Below are positions 52,082-59,816 of a stretch of DNA of 64,000 nucleotides, piece by piece (the stretch's first letter is position 1; each line of letters begins with the position of its first letter). Origin of the DNA: Candidatus Merdivicinus intestinigallinarum (lineage in GTDB: Bacteria; Bacillota; Clostridia; Oscillospirales; Ruminococcaceae); assembly GCA_018713335.1 (NCBI GenBank), contig DVOW01000032.1, positions 1 to 64,000 on the forward strand, read 5' to 3'. The notes under the pieces were generated by a model. It was not told where the DNA came from. It saw only the letters and a list, made by a program, of their open reading frames with translations, and did not search any database. Position numbers and translations under genes: made by a program.

Positions 52082-52258
52082 TTATAAGACGCCGCAGTCC
52101 TCGTAGTCCTTCCATTTGTTGCGGTAGGCGCGTTCCGTCAGGAAATGATTGATCAGGTAAGCGCCGCCCATGATGAGGGTCAGCATCCCAAGGACCAGAG
52201 AAATGACCGACATGACTGTCATGCCGCCGTCCCCAGAACAGTTGCGGTTAGATTTCAT
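52082..52258 (-). CDS. 58-residue single-span membrane protein
   Basis: Below the ORF-track cut-off. The ATG at 52258 directly follows the TAA of the ttcA-like gene, and GGAGG sits 8 bases upstream inside that gene's end, so it is translationally coupled. The product starts MKSNRNCSGDGGMTV, has one span (SLVLGMLTLIMGGAYLI) and a charged tail (RNKWKDYEDCG). No family recognised. Confidence 0.65.
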   Translation of the reverse strand: MKSNRNCSGDGGMTVMSVISLVLGMLTLIMGGAYLINHFLTERAYRNKWKDYEDCGVL

Positions 52259-53008
52259 TTAAAAAACCTCCTTCACAGGCTCCGTCTGATCGGGAAAGCC
52301 CCAGCCGTCCAGGCCGCTGCGCCGCAATGCGCCGAACACCCGGTACTGGAAGCCGCTGCTTTCCCGTTCTTTCTGGGCCAGAAATTCCTTCATCACCTGC
52401 CGCTGGGTGTGGCCGTCGGCAGGGCATTTGCTTTTGACAACCGGAAGCCCCGTCCGTTCCACCGCCCGGCGGATCTCCTTTTCCGGGGCGAACACCAGGG
52501 GACGGATCATCCAAAGGTCCTTCCGGGACAGATAGGACTTGGGGGAGAAGCACCCCAGCCGCCCTTCGTTGAACAAATTCATCATAAAGGTCTCAATGAC
52601 GTCGTTATAGTGGTGCCCCAAGGCAATCTTGTTGCAGCCTGCTTCCTTGGCCGCGTCATGCAAAGCCCCCCGGCGCATCCGGGCGCAGAGGCTGCAGGGA
52701 TTCGTTTCCTGCCGGGCGTCAAAGACGATCTCCCCGATCTGGGTTTTTTTGACCACATAGGGGATCTCCAGTTCCTCGCATATTTTTCCTATGGCGGAAT
52801 AGTCCCCTGGGGCCCCATGGAACTGCGGGTCCAGCGTAATTGCCGTCAGGCTGTAATCAATGCCGATAAAACGCCGCAGCCGGGCAAGCCCCACTAAAAG
52901 CGCCACGGAATCCTTCCCGCCGGAAATGCCCACGGCGATCCGGTCGCCGTCCTGGATCAAGTCAAATTCCTGAATGGCCTTCCGCATATATCCCAAAACT
53001 CGCTGCAT
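52259..53008 (-). CDS. TtcA-like tRNA sulfur-transfer PP-loop ATPase
   Basis: 249 residues. PP-loop SGGKDSVAL (about residues 30-38), cluster/catalytic cysteines in NPCSLCARMRRG, and GHHYNDVIET match the TtcA group that thiolates cytidine 32 of tRNA and binds an Fe-S cluster. Clostridial TtcA-like proteins are not always true orthologues, so no symbol is given. It shares sulfur chemistry with mnmA/iscS in this window. GGGAGG precedes the start. Confidence 0.85.
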   Translation of the reverse strand: MQRVLGYMRKAIQEFDLIQDGDRIAVGISGGKDSVALLVGLARLRRFIGIDYSLTAITLDPQFHGAPGDYSAIGKICEELEIPYVVKKTQIGEIVFDARQETNPCSLCARMRRGALHDAAKEAGCNKIALGHHYNDVIETFMMNLFNEGRLGCFSPKSYLSRKDLWMIRPLVFAPEKEIRRAVERTGLPVVKSKCPADGHTQRQVMKEFLAQKERESSGFQYRVFGALRRSGLDGWGFPDQTEPVKEVF

Positions 53009-53111
53009 AAAACCTCCCGGTTACGAAAAAATGCCTGTGCTTTGATTATAGCCCATTTCCCGGAGAAAAGCAAGGCCGCAAATCATAAGATTCCTTTAAT
53101 CTTATAAAAAT

Positions 53112-53138
53112 AAGGGACGGGCCGAAGCGCCGTCCCTT
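53112..53138 (-). terminator. Terminator of the beta-propeller gene
   Basis: On the minus strand AAGGGACGG/CCGTCCCTT then ATTTTT. Confidence 0.88.
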
Positions 53139-53150
53139 GGGGATCCTGAA

Positions 53151-55268
53151 TTATTCCGCTTGTGCTTTCAGCTGCGCCATATCAAAGGACAGCATCCGGT
53201 CCGGCGCGGCCAGGTAGAAGGTTTCCCCGTCAAAAATCCCGGTCCGGTAATCCAGGTACTGGCTGCCGTCGGTTTCCATGGGCTGATCCAGCAGCTTCAC
53301 AAAGCCGTTCCGGCTGTCATAGGAGTACAGGACATATCGGATGGGGGTCTCCGCGCCGTAATCCACCACGGAGAAGCCGATCAGGCCGTTTTCCTCGTCC
53401 AGATAGAGGCTTGCCGGATCGTCCCAGCCCAAAAGGCTTACCGGCCCTTCCAGGGTCACGGAATGGAGCTCCTCAAACCCGACAGGGGTCCGGTCCCGGT
53501 ACATGATCAGCTGCAAGCCGGTCTGAACGCCGGTTTCATCGTAAACCGGGGTGACCTTCAGCACCTGGGAGCCAAATTCGTAATACTCGCCGAAGTCCCC
53601 CATCTCCTGGGGCGTTTGATTGAGGAATTCCGGGGATCTTGGCATGGAGCAGTCCACCGAGCAGATAAATTTGCCGGAAGCATCCAGATAGTGGGCAAAA
53701 TACCCGTGGTACCAGACGGACGACACGTTGGTGTCCGGAATAAAGTTCTCCATCTTCCCTAACATATTCAAATTCTTGTCCAGCAGGTAAAGGGAAACGG
53801 AATTCTGGGCGGTGGATACAGACACCCGGATAGAACGGCCGTTGGGGTTTTCGGAAAAACCGTCCATCATCACGCCGTCCACAGTGGCTTCCGCCTCCAG
53901 CCTGATCCGGCTGCCGGTGTAGGAAAACGCGGTGAGGCAGGTTTGGGACTGGCTGGACCGGGCCATGTAGATCTGGCCCTCGTCCAGGTAAAAGGTATCC
54001 CCTTTCCCCAAATAGGAGAGGATATCCTGGAACTCATCGGGCTGCCGCAGGTCTATAAGTCCGATAAAGGTGTACACAGGGGCGTCGGCTTCCGCGCTGA
54101 TCCGGATCTGCTCCTCCGAGGGGAGCACTTCTTCGCCATTTACATAGCATACCGGCAGATAGCTGCTGGTATGCTCCTCAGAAAGCGCCTGGCTGGGGGA
54201 AACCGTATAAGTGGTTACCAGGGCCAGCCGTCCGTTTTGGTTGTAGGAAGCGGTCAGCTGGCCGTCCTGGGCCAGGGTGCTGAGATATACCGGCTTTTGG
54301 GGGTTGCTGATGTCATAGCTGGAAAGTACGGCGACTTCCCGCTGGCGGGTGCCGTTGTCGGACCAGTAATAGGCGGTCCCCACTACTGTTAACGTGTCCT
54401 TTTCCAGATAAAGGCCGGAAAAAGAAACGCTGCTTAAATGCATGCCGTTAAAAACCGGCAGCTGGTATTCCGGCCGGAAAGCGCTGGCCGGGGCTTGAGG
54501 GTTGCTCATGGAGTAAACGCGGACCGTATCGGCGTCTGCGTCTGAGGACAGGGTGCAGATCACAGCTCCGTTCTGCTGTACAGGCAGGGCGGCGGAGCCG
54601 ACCCTGTTCAACTGGACGGAGGTGCCGCGGCTGGAAGCGACGGCAATATCGTTGTTTTCATACACTTCGCTGTTTTGGCGGAAGGCCAGCATGGCCCGGT
54701 AAGCGTCCTCATAAGCGGAGATATCCTGCTGCTGGAGGCTGTCTTCCGGCTGGGAAGGCTCCGGAGCCGGCGCAGAAGACGGTTCCGGGGACTGCGCTTG
54801 GGAAGCGGGAGGCTCCGGCTGCCGGGAAGACGCGCTCCCCTCATCCGAAGCGGCGCCGCCGCTTGATTCCGCCGGCGGTGTTTCAGTGCTTTCCGGCGTT
54901 TCGCCGGAGTTTGCGGGGTCCTGCTGCGGCAGAGATCCCTGGGGGTCCTCATCAGAAGCGGAAGGCTCAGAAGGCTCCGCGGAGGAAGGGCCGCTGCCCG
55001 CCTGGGAAGCGGGGGCGGAGGATTCCGCCTGAATCATGGGGTCGCCGGAAAATTCCCGCAGGAAAAACGTGCCGGAAAGAACCACAAGCAGGCACGCCGC
55101 AGCCGCGGCGGCAGGGATATACCGCCGGATACGGATCATGGGAGCCTGCCGGCGGTCCGGAAGCCTTTTTATGAAGTTTTCCGGTTCCAGCGACGGCGGG
55201 ACCTTGATGGAGTCCGCCATCTCCCGAATGCGCTGCTCCAGCGCATCTTTTTCCGGGGTGTGTTTCAT
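53151..55268 (-). CDS. Membrane-anchored beta-propeller protein, putative anti-sigma partner
   Basis: 705 residues in three parts: a ~45-residue cytosolic N terminus (IKVPPSLEPENFIKRL), one membrane span (IPAAAAAACLLVVLSG, about 50-70), a long Pro/Ser/Glu/Gln-rich linker (about 80-185) and a large outer domain of repeated beta strands that fits the Beta_propel family (PF09826). It is encoded 37 bases after an ECF sigma factor. By analogy with other ECF pairs, the cytosolic tail may hold the sigma factor and the propeller may sense an envelope signal; this is inferred, as no classical zinc anti-sigma motif is seen. Confidence 0.75.
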   Translation of the reverse strand: MKHTPEKDALEQRIREMADSIKVPPSLEPENFIKRLPDRRQAPMIRIRRYIPAAAAAACLLVVLSGTFFLREFSGDPMIQAESSAPASQAGSGPSSAEPSEPSASDEDPQGSLPQQDPANSGETPESTETPPAESSGGAASDEGSASSRQPEPPASQAQSPEPSSAPAPEPSQPEDSLQQQDISAYEDAYRAMLAFRQNSEVYENNDIAVASSRGTSVQLNRVGSAALPVQQNGAVICTLSSDADADTVRVYSMSNPQAPASAFRPEYQLPVFNGMHLSSVSFSGLYLEKDTLTVVGTAYYWSDNGTRQREVAVLSSYDISNPQKPVYLSTLAQDGQLTASYNQNGRLALVTTYTVSPSQALSEEHTSSYLPVCYVNGEEVLPSEEQIRISAEADAPVYTFIGLIDLRQPDEFQDILSYLGKGDTFYLDEGQIYMARSSQSQTCLTAFSYTGSRIRLEAEATVDGVMMDGFSENPNGRSIRVSVSTAQNSVSLYLLDKNLNMLGKMENFIPDTNVSSVWYHGYFAHYLDASGKFICSVDCSMPRSPEFLNQTPQEMGDFGEYYEFGSQVLKVTPVYDETGVQTGLQLIMYRDRTPVGFEELHSVTLEGPVSLLGWDDPASLYLDEENGLIGFSVVDYGAETPIRYVLYSYDSRNGFVKLLDQPMETDGSQYLDYRTGIFDGETFYLAAPDRMLSFDMAQLKAQAE

Positions 55269-55305
55269 GGATGATCGTCCTTTCCGAAGGATAAAAGCGT
55301 TTTAG

Positions 55306-55812
55306 TCAGGCAAGCGCCTCTCGAAGTTTTGCCAGGGCGCGGCTGTGCTTGGACCGTACCGTATTCCGGTTCAGGTTGAGCATCTTCGCGATTTCGCCGC
55401 TGTCGTACCCGCCGAATACCGTCAGGGAAACGATGAGCCGTTCTTCTTCGCTTAACTGCGCCATAGCGCGCCTGAGCTCCAGGGAATCCTCCCTGGAGTC
55501 CGAAACGGGGATTTCCACCTCTGACAGCTCAGTTTCATCCCGCCTCTGGGAGTAGGATTTCATTTTCCGCTTGCATTTGGCCGAGAGAATCTTAAACATC
55601 CAGGCCCGGAACGCCCCGTCCTCCCGCAGTTTTGGAAGGTTTTCCCAGGCGTCCATGACCGCTTCGCTGACGGCGTCCTCGGCGTCCGTTTCGTTTTTCA
55701 GGCAGTAAAAGGCAAATTTGTATAGATCCTTGTAGATTTCCTGGTAAAGCTGTGAAAAGGCGGATTTATCGCCTTCCTTCGCCGCAGGCACAAGGCTGTG
55801 GATTTCTGCCAT
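55306..55812 (-). CDS. ECF-type RNA polymerase sigma factor
   Basis: 168 residues with sigma region 2 (YKFAFYCLKNETDAEDAVSEA) and region 4 (GGYDSGEIAKMLNLNRNTVRS) and no regions 1 or 3, the ECF plan. It directs polymerase to a small set of promoters. The next gene encodes a membrane beta-propeller, its likely regulator. A candidate autoregulated promoter lies at 55866. GAGGTGAGG precedes the start. Confidence 0.93.
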   Translation of the reverse strand: MAEIHSLVPAAKEGDKSAFSQLYQEIYKDLYKFAFYCLKNETDAEDAVSEAVMDAWENLPKLREDGAFRAWMFKILSAKCKRKMKSYSQRRDETELSEVEIPVSDSREDSLELRRAMAQLSEEERLIVSLTVFGGYDSGEIAKMLNLNRNTVRSKHSRALAKLREALA

Positions 55813-55865
55813 TTCCTCACCTCGTATGGAACAGGGCTGTCCCTTTTCCGAATCTGCCAGCTATT

Positions 55866-55897
55866 TATATAGTGTCCGGAAAAGGGGAAACTGTTGC
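55866..55897 (-). promoter_or_regulatory. Candidate ECF-dependent promoter of the sigma factor gene
   Basis: On the minus strand GCAACAGTTT and, about 15 bases on, GACACTATATA. GCAAC is the usual ECF -35 core, and no sigma-A hexamers are present. Self-activation is inferred. Confidence 0.45.
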
Positions 55898-55904
55898 GTG
55901 ATTT

Positions 55905-57650
55905 TTAAAATTTTCCATCCTCTGGCAAGCTATTTTCCACGGGCAGGAAAACGGCCGCCGCCTGGCCCAGCAGGTCCTTCCTGCGGTAATTGAAAAGGCA
56001 GCGGCAGGCCGGGCCGCCGGTCAGGGGATGGAAGGGGAAAAAGTCCAGATGGGCCGTTTTTTCAACCTGCTTCGGGTCCTGGCCCTGATATTCCGGAAGG
56101 AATTTTTGAATGTTTTGGGGGTCCTGAAAGAACTCCCGCCGGGCCTGCCGGATTTGGGGGCCGTCTAACCCCGGCAGCCAGACCGGCAGCTTTTTGGCCT
56201 TTTCGTGGGAATAAAGATCGTACCGGATGCGGAAGCCCAGGGCTTCTCCATCGCATCCGGGAAGGGTCAGGCCGAACCGGCAAAGGATTTCGTATTGGCC
56301 AAGCAGGGAATGGGGAACCAGGTGGAGCCCTTTTTCCCGTCGGAACAGTGCCAGCTTTTCAAAGAAGCGGAAGGGGCTTTCCGCCAGGGGGACCAGGTAC
56401 CCCAAAGCCGCCCGGAACCGGCCGGAATTGTAATAAAGCTCCACCTGCTCCTCGATTTCCTTTAAGCGCAGAAGGTCCGAAAAAGGCAGCTCCCGGGTGG
56501 CCAGCACCTCGTAGGGAGCCTCGTCCCGGCAGACGATGCCGTATTTTGCCGCGTCCCGCCGCAGGCCGGAGCCCTTTAACAGCTTTAAAAAGCCCAGCTG
56601 GAGCTGGTCGGGGCTTAGCCGGTACACCGTATCAAAGGAACGGCCGAAGCTCTCATAATCCTCAAAGGGCAGTCCGGCGATCAGGTCCAGGTGCAGGTGG
56701 ATATTTTTCCCGGCTTTCAAGCGTTTTACCACCTGGGCGAGCTTTTCAAAATCCGTCCGGCGGTCCACGGCCTTCAAGGTTTCCGGGTTGGCCGACTGCA
56801 CCCCGATTTCAAACTGGAAAAGGCCAGGCCGCACAGTTGATAAAAATTCCAGCTGCTCCTCGGTGAACAGGTCCGACTCCATTTCAAAATGGAAGTTGGT
56901 GACCCCATTGTCATGCTCCGCCAAAAACCGCCAGATCTCCATGGCGAATTTCCCGCTGGTGTTGAAGGTCCGGTCCACGAATTTCACCTGGGGGACCTTG
57001 GCGTCCAAAAAACGCTTCAGCTCGGATTTCACCTTTTCCAAAGGCTGGAAGCGGACGCCTTTATCCGTGGAGGAAAGGCAGTACTGGCAGTTGAAGGGAC
57101 ACCCCCGCTGGGCCTCGTAGTAAAGGATGCGGTTTTCAAATAGGGAGAAATCCTCATATACAAAGGGGAGCTTGTCCAAATCCAAGGGCTTGGCCATGGG
57201 GTTTGTCCGGACAGTGCCGCCGTCCTTCCAGGTCAGGGAAGGCACTTCCGCCAAGGGCGTCCCGTGTATCAGGGCCAGGCAGAGCTGGGAAAAAGGCTCC
57301 TCCCCTTCGCCGGATAAAATGAAATCCGCCCCGGTTTCTGCAAGGGCCGCCGGCGCGTCAAAGCTCACCTCCGGCCCGCCCAAGAAAATCAGGGTGTCGG
57401 GCAGCACCTTTTTAATAGACCGAACTAAGCGGCGGATTATTTCATAATTCCAAATATAACAGGAAAACCCCAGCAGCTCCGGGGCCTGCCGGTAGATTTC
57501 CCCCAGGATGGCGTCCTCCGACTGGTTGATGGTGTATTCCGCGGCGGAACACCGGATGCCGTACTGCCGCCGGGCGTACTGGGTCAGAAGATGTACTGCC
57601 AGGCAGGAGTGAATAAATTTTGCGCTGATGCCTGCTAAAAGTATTTTCAT
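55905..57650 (-). CDS. B12-binding domain radical SAM protein
   Basis: 581 residues: N-terminal cobalamin-binding Rossmann-like domain (residues ~1-140, GISAKFIHSCLAVHLL, then LLGFSCYIWNYE), the radical SAM core with the 4Fe-4S motif CPFNCQYCLSS (about 195), and a ~150-residue C-terminal extension like DUF4080. Such proteins do B12-dependent radical methylations or rearrangements; the substrate is unknown. The ATG at 57650 is chosen because the promoter at 57679 rules out the longer frame starting at 57740. Confidence 0.87.
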   Translation of the reverse strand: MKILLAGISAKFIHSCLAVHLLTQYARRQYGIRCSAAEYTINQSEDAILGEIYRQAPELLGFSCYIWNYEIIRRLVRSIKKVLPDTLIFLGGPEVSFDAPAALAETGADFILSGEGEEPFSQLCLALIHGTPLAEVPSLTWKDGGTVRTNPMAKPLDLDKLPFVYEDFSLFENRILYYEAQRGCPFNCQYCLSSTDKGVRFQPLEKVKSELKRFLDAKVPQVKFVDRTFNTSGKFAMEIWRFLAEHDNGVTNFHFEMESDLFTEEQLEFLSTVRPGLFQFEIGVQSANPETLKAVDRRTDFEKLAQVVKRLKAGKNIHLHLDLIAGLPFEDYESFGRSFDTVYRLSPDQLQLGFLKLLKGSGLRRDAAKYGIVCRDEAPYEVLATRELPFSDLLRLKEIEEQVELYYNSGRFRAALGYLVPLAESPFRFFEKLALFRREKGLHLVPHSLLGQYEILCRFGLTLPGCDGEALGFRIRYDLYSHEKAKKLPVWLPGLDGPQIRQARREFFQDPQNIQKFLPEYQGQDPKQVEKTAHLDFFPFHPLTGGPACRCLFNYRRKDLLGQAAAVFLPVENSLPEDGKF

Positions 57651-57678
57651 TGAAAAATCCGCCTTTGCTTTTTCTTTT

Positions 57679-57707
57679 ATCATAGCATATTCTTCGGGGT
57701 TCCACAA
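57679..57707 (-). promoter_or_regulatory. Promoter of the B12/radical SAM gene
   Basis: On the minus strand TTGTGG, 17-bp spacer, TATGAT. Confidence 0.72.
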
Positions 57708-57794
57708 TGTTTGATGCTGAATTTTCACATTTTCCCGCAAAATAAACGCTTTTGTTTCGTCTTTTGTGACACATATCAGTTGGATGAAAAAATA

Positions 57795-57809
57795 TTAGAA
57801 TTTTTCTAA
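57795..57809 (+). promoter_or_regulatory. PerR-like box upstream of reverse rubrerythrin
   Basis: TTAGAATTTTTCTAA matches the 7-1-7 PerR consensus TTATAATnATTATAA at most positions and is a nearly perfect dyad, 8 bases before the -35. Confidence 0.6.
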
Positions 57810-57816
57810 AATGTGC

Positions 57817-57845
57817 TTGACAACGTCTTCGTTTTGCGCTATAAT
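57817..57845 (+). promoter_or_regulatory. Consensus sigma-A promoter of reverse rubrerythrin
   Basis: TTGACA, 17-bp spacer, TATAAT: both hexamers consensus. Confidence 0.92.
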
Positions 57846-57917
57846 AAAGACACAGTCAAGAAAACGACAAAACGGCTGGAAAAGAGATCAATAAAATTAC
57901 ATGAGGAGGAAAATCAT

Positions 57918-58463
57918 ATGAAAAAATTTGTATGCTCCGTTTGCGGTTATGTTCACGAAGGCGATTCCGCCCCTGAATTCTGCCCTCAGTGCAAAGCTCC
58001 TAAAGAGAAATTCAAAGAGCAGGGCGAAGGCAAGACCTGGGCTGCGGAACATGTAGTCGGCGTTGCGGCCGGCGCTCCGGAAGACATCATGGCTGACCTC
58101 CGCGCCAACTTCCAGGGCGAGTGCACCGAAGTGGGCATGTACCTGGCTATGGCCCGGGTCGCTCACCGGGAAGGTTACCCCGAAATCGGCCTGTACTGGG
58201 AAAAAGCCGCTTACGAAGAAGCGGAGCACGCCGCGAAATTCGCAGAGCTGCTGGGCGAAGTCGTTACCGACTCCACCAAGAAGAACCTGGAAATGCGTGT
58301 TGACGCGGAAAACGGCGCTACCGCCGGCAAATTCGACCTGGCCAAACGCGCCAAAGCCCTGAACCTGGACGCTATCCATGACACCGTACATGAAATGGCC
58401 CGCGACGAAGCCCGTCACGGCAAAGCCTTCGAGGGCCTGCTGAACCGTTATTTTAACAAATAA
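57918..58463 (+). CDS. Reverse rubrerythrin (rubredoxin domain first)
   Basis: 181 residues. The rubredoxin-like iron site is at the N terminus (CSVCGY and CPQCKAP), before the di-iron ferritin-like domain with Glu/His helices ([19 protein letters not shown]). This reversed order defines the clostridial revRbr type, an NADH-linked peroxidase that removes H2O2 and O2. Codon use here (GCT/CGC-rich, few rare codons) and the consensus promoter suggest very high expression. The ATG at 57918 follows GAGGAGG. Peroxide control through PerR is inferred from the box upstream. Confidence 0.93.
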   Translation: MKKFVCSVCGYVHEGDSAPEFCPQCKAPKEKFKEQGEGKTWAAEHVVGVAAGAPEDIMADLRANFQGECTEVGMYLAMARVAHREGYPEIGLYWEKAAYEEAEHAAKFAELLGEVVTDSTKKNLEMRVDAENGATAGKFDLAKRAKALNLDAIHDTVHEMARDEARHGKAFEGLLNRYFNK

Positions 58464-58517
58464 CCGCTATTTCGGCAAATAATCTTTTCTAATTCTCCAG
58501 AATACAATATCTGCAAA

Positions 58518-58550
58518 ACCCGGAAGGACGCCGCCTTCCGGGTCATTTTT
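58518..58550. terminator. Terminator between rubrerythrin and the DUF1624 gene
   Basis: ACCCGGAAGG/CCTTCCGGGT followed by CATTTTTG; serves convergent genes. Confidence 0.85.
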
Positions 58551-59259
58551 GTATCAGAAGGAGAAAAACGGCTAAAACAGGCTGGTGCAGCAGGTAGATC
58601 CACAAGCTGTGCCGGCCGCAAAGGGACAGGAACGGGAAAGCCGGTTTCCCGGAACGAAGGAGTCCCTGCCGCCGGAGGAGCCGCCCGCCGAAATATCCGG
58701 CCCAGAATAAGAACAGCCAGGGGATCAGGGGGAAATAATCGCTGGAAGAAAACCCTTCCCCCGGAAACCCCAGCCGGTAAAGGCCGTCCCCGTTCAAAGA
58801 AAGCGCCCGCATCCAGGGCGTCAGCAGATATCCCGCCAAAAAACAGGCCGACGCGGCAAAAAGCCCCCTTTTTTCCGGGGTTTTTCCCAGAAAATCCTCC
58901 AAAAGCCCGGTGAGGGTCATGGACCAGCCCAGCAGGTGCAGGATGCCGAAGCGGATGGACATGCCGGGGACCAGGGCGGTGGCCCCTTCTACAAAAACGG
59001 CCGCCAGCAGGCAGGAAACGCCCCTTTTCAGGTTGTTCCGGGAATACAGGCAGCAGATGCCGGAAATCACAATAAAGGCCCCGGCGAAAATGTCCCGGAT
59101 CAGGTTCATCCAGCCGGAAAAGAAAAAGGGCAGATCCCACACTCCCAGCTTTACCAGGTCGTAGGCCAGGTGGTAAAGGATCATGGCCAAAATATCAAAG
59201 CCCCGCACCTCGTCCAAAATCGGGACCCGGAGGCGCTGGGAGTCAAACGCGGCGGTCAT
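58543..59259 (-). CDS. DUF1624/HGSNAT-like membrane acyltransferase
   Basis: 238 residues with about six or seven spans. ILDEVRGFDILAMILYHLAYD at the N terminus and FSGWMNLIRDIFAGAFIVISG match the DUF1624 family related to heparan-alpha-glucosaminide N-acetyltransferase. Such proteins are thought to move acetyl groups across the membrane, but bacterial members are uncharacterised. AAAGGAG precedes the start. Single gene. Confidence 0.8.
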   Translation of the reverse strand: MTAAFDSQRLRVPILDEVRGFDILAMILYHLAYDLVKLGVWDLPFFFSGWMNLIRDIFAGAFIVISGICCLYSRNNLKRGVSCLLAAVFVEGATALVPGMSIRFGILHLLGWSMTLTGLLEDFLGKTPEKRGLFAASACFLAGYLLTPWMRALSLNGDGLYRLGFPGEGFSSSDYFPLIPWLFLFWAGYFGGRLLRRQGLLRSGKPAFPFLSLCGRHSLWIYLLHQPVLAVFLLLIQK

Positions 59260-59462
59260 GGCGGCAGCTCCTTTGCATGGTTTTTAAAAATAGTCTGCCA
59301 CATTCCGGCGGGAATTTTCAGGGATCCTGAAGAACGGCTTTTTTTTGCAAAATTATCGAAAAAGGGACTTTTCACGACCCTAAAAATATTTTATAATAGA
59401 AGGATAAGCAACCTGCCCGATCCCGGCGGGTTTTTGCATAGAGATTATGGGAGGCTGTGAAG

Positions 59463-59816
59463 ATGATGAACCGAGTAAAAGTGGTCGTTTGCGGCAAAAC
59501 CTATACCATCCAGACAGAGGAATCCCCTTCTTACCTGGTGAAGCTGTCCAAGGAACTGGACAAACGCATCAATGATTTTATGGACGCCAATGAGAGCGCC
59601 TCCGTCACTACCGCCGCGGTGATGGTGGGGCTGGAGCTCATGGACGAGAGCGCCAAAACGGTGGAGGACGCGGACCATATCCGTTCCCAGATCAAGGGGT
59701 ATGTGGAGGAGTCCGCCAACGCCCGGCTGGAGGCGGACCAGCTGCGCCGGGAGCTGAACCAGGCCAAGCGGGAACTGGACGCCCTCAAAAAACAGCAGAA
59801 GGAGCCCAAGGAATGA
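59463..59816 (+). CDS. zapA: Cell division protein ZapA
   Basis: 117 residues: the ZapA globular head (VVVCGKTYTIQTEESPSYL) and a long C-terminal coiled coil (about residues 75-115). It bundles FtsZ filaments at the septum. The ATG at 59463 is best spaced from GGGAGG; GTG 59457 and ATG 59466 are alternatives. The 3' end overlaps the U32 gene by 4 bases. Confidence 0.9.
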   Translation: MMNRVKVVVCGKTYTIQTEESPSYLVKLSKELDKRINDFMDANESASVTTAAVMVGLELMDESAKTVEDADHIRSQIKGYVEESANARLEADQLRRELNQAKRELDALKKQQKEPKE

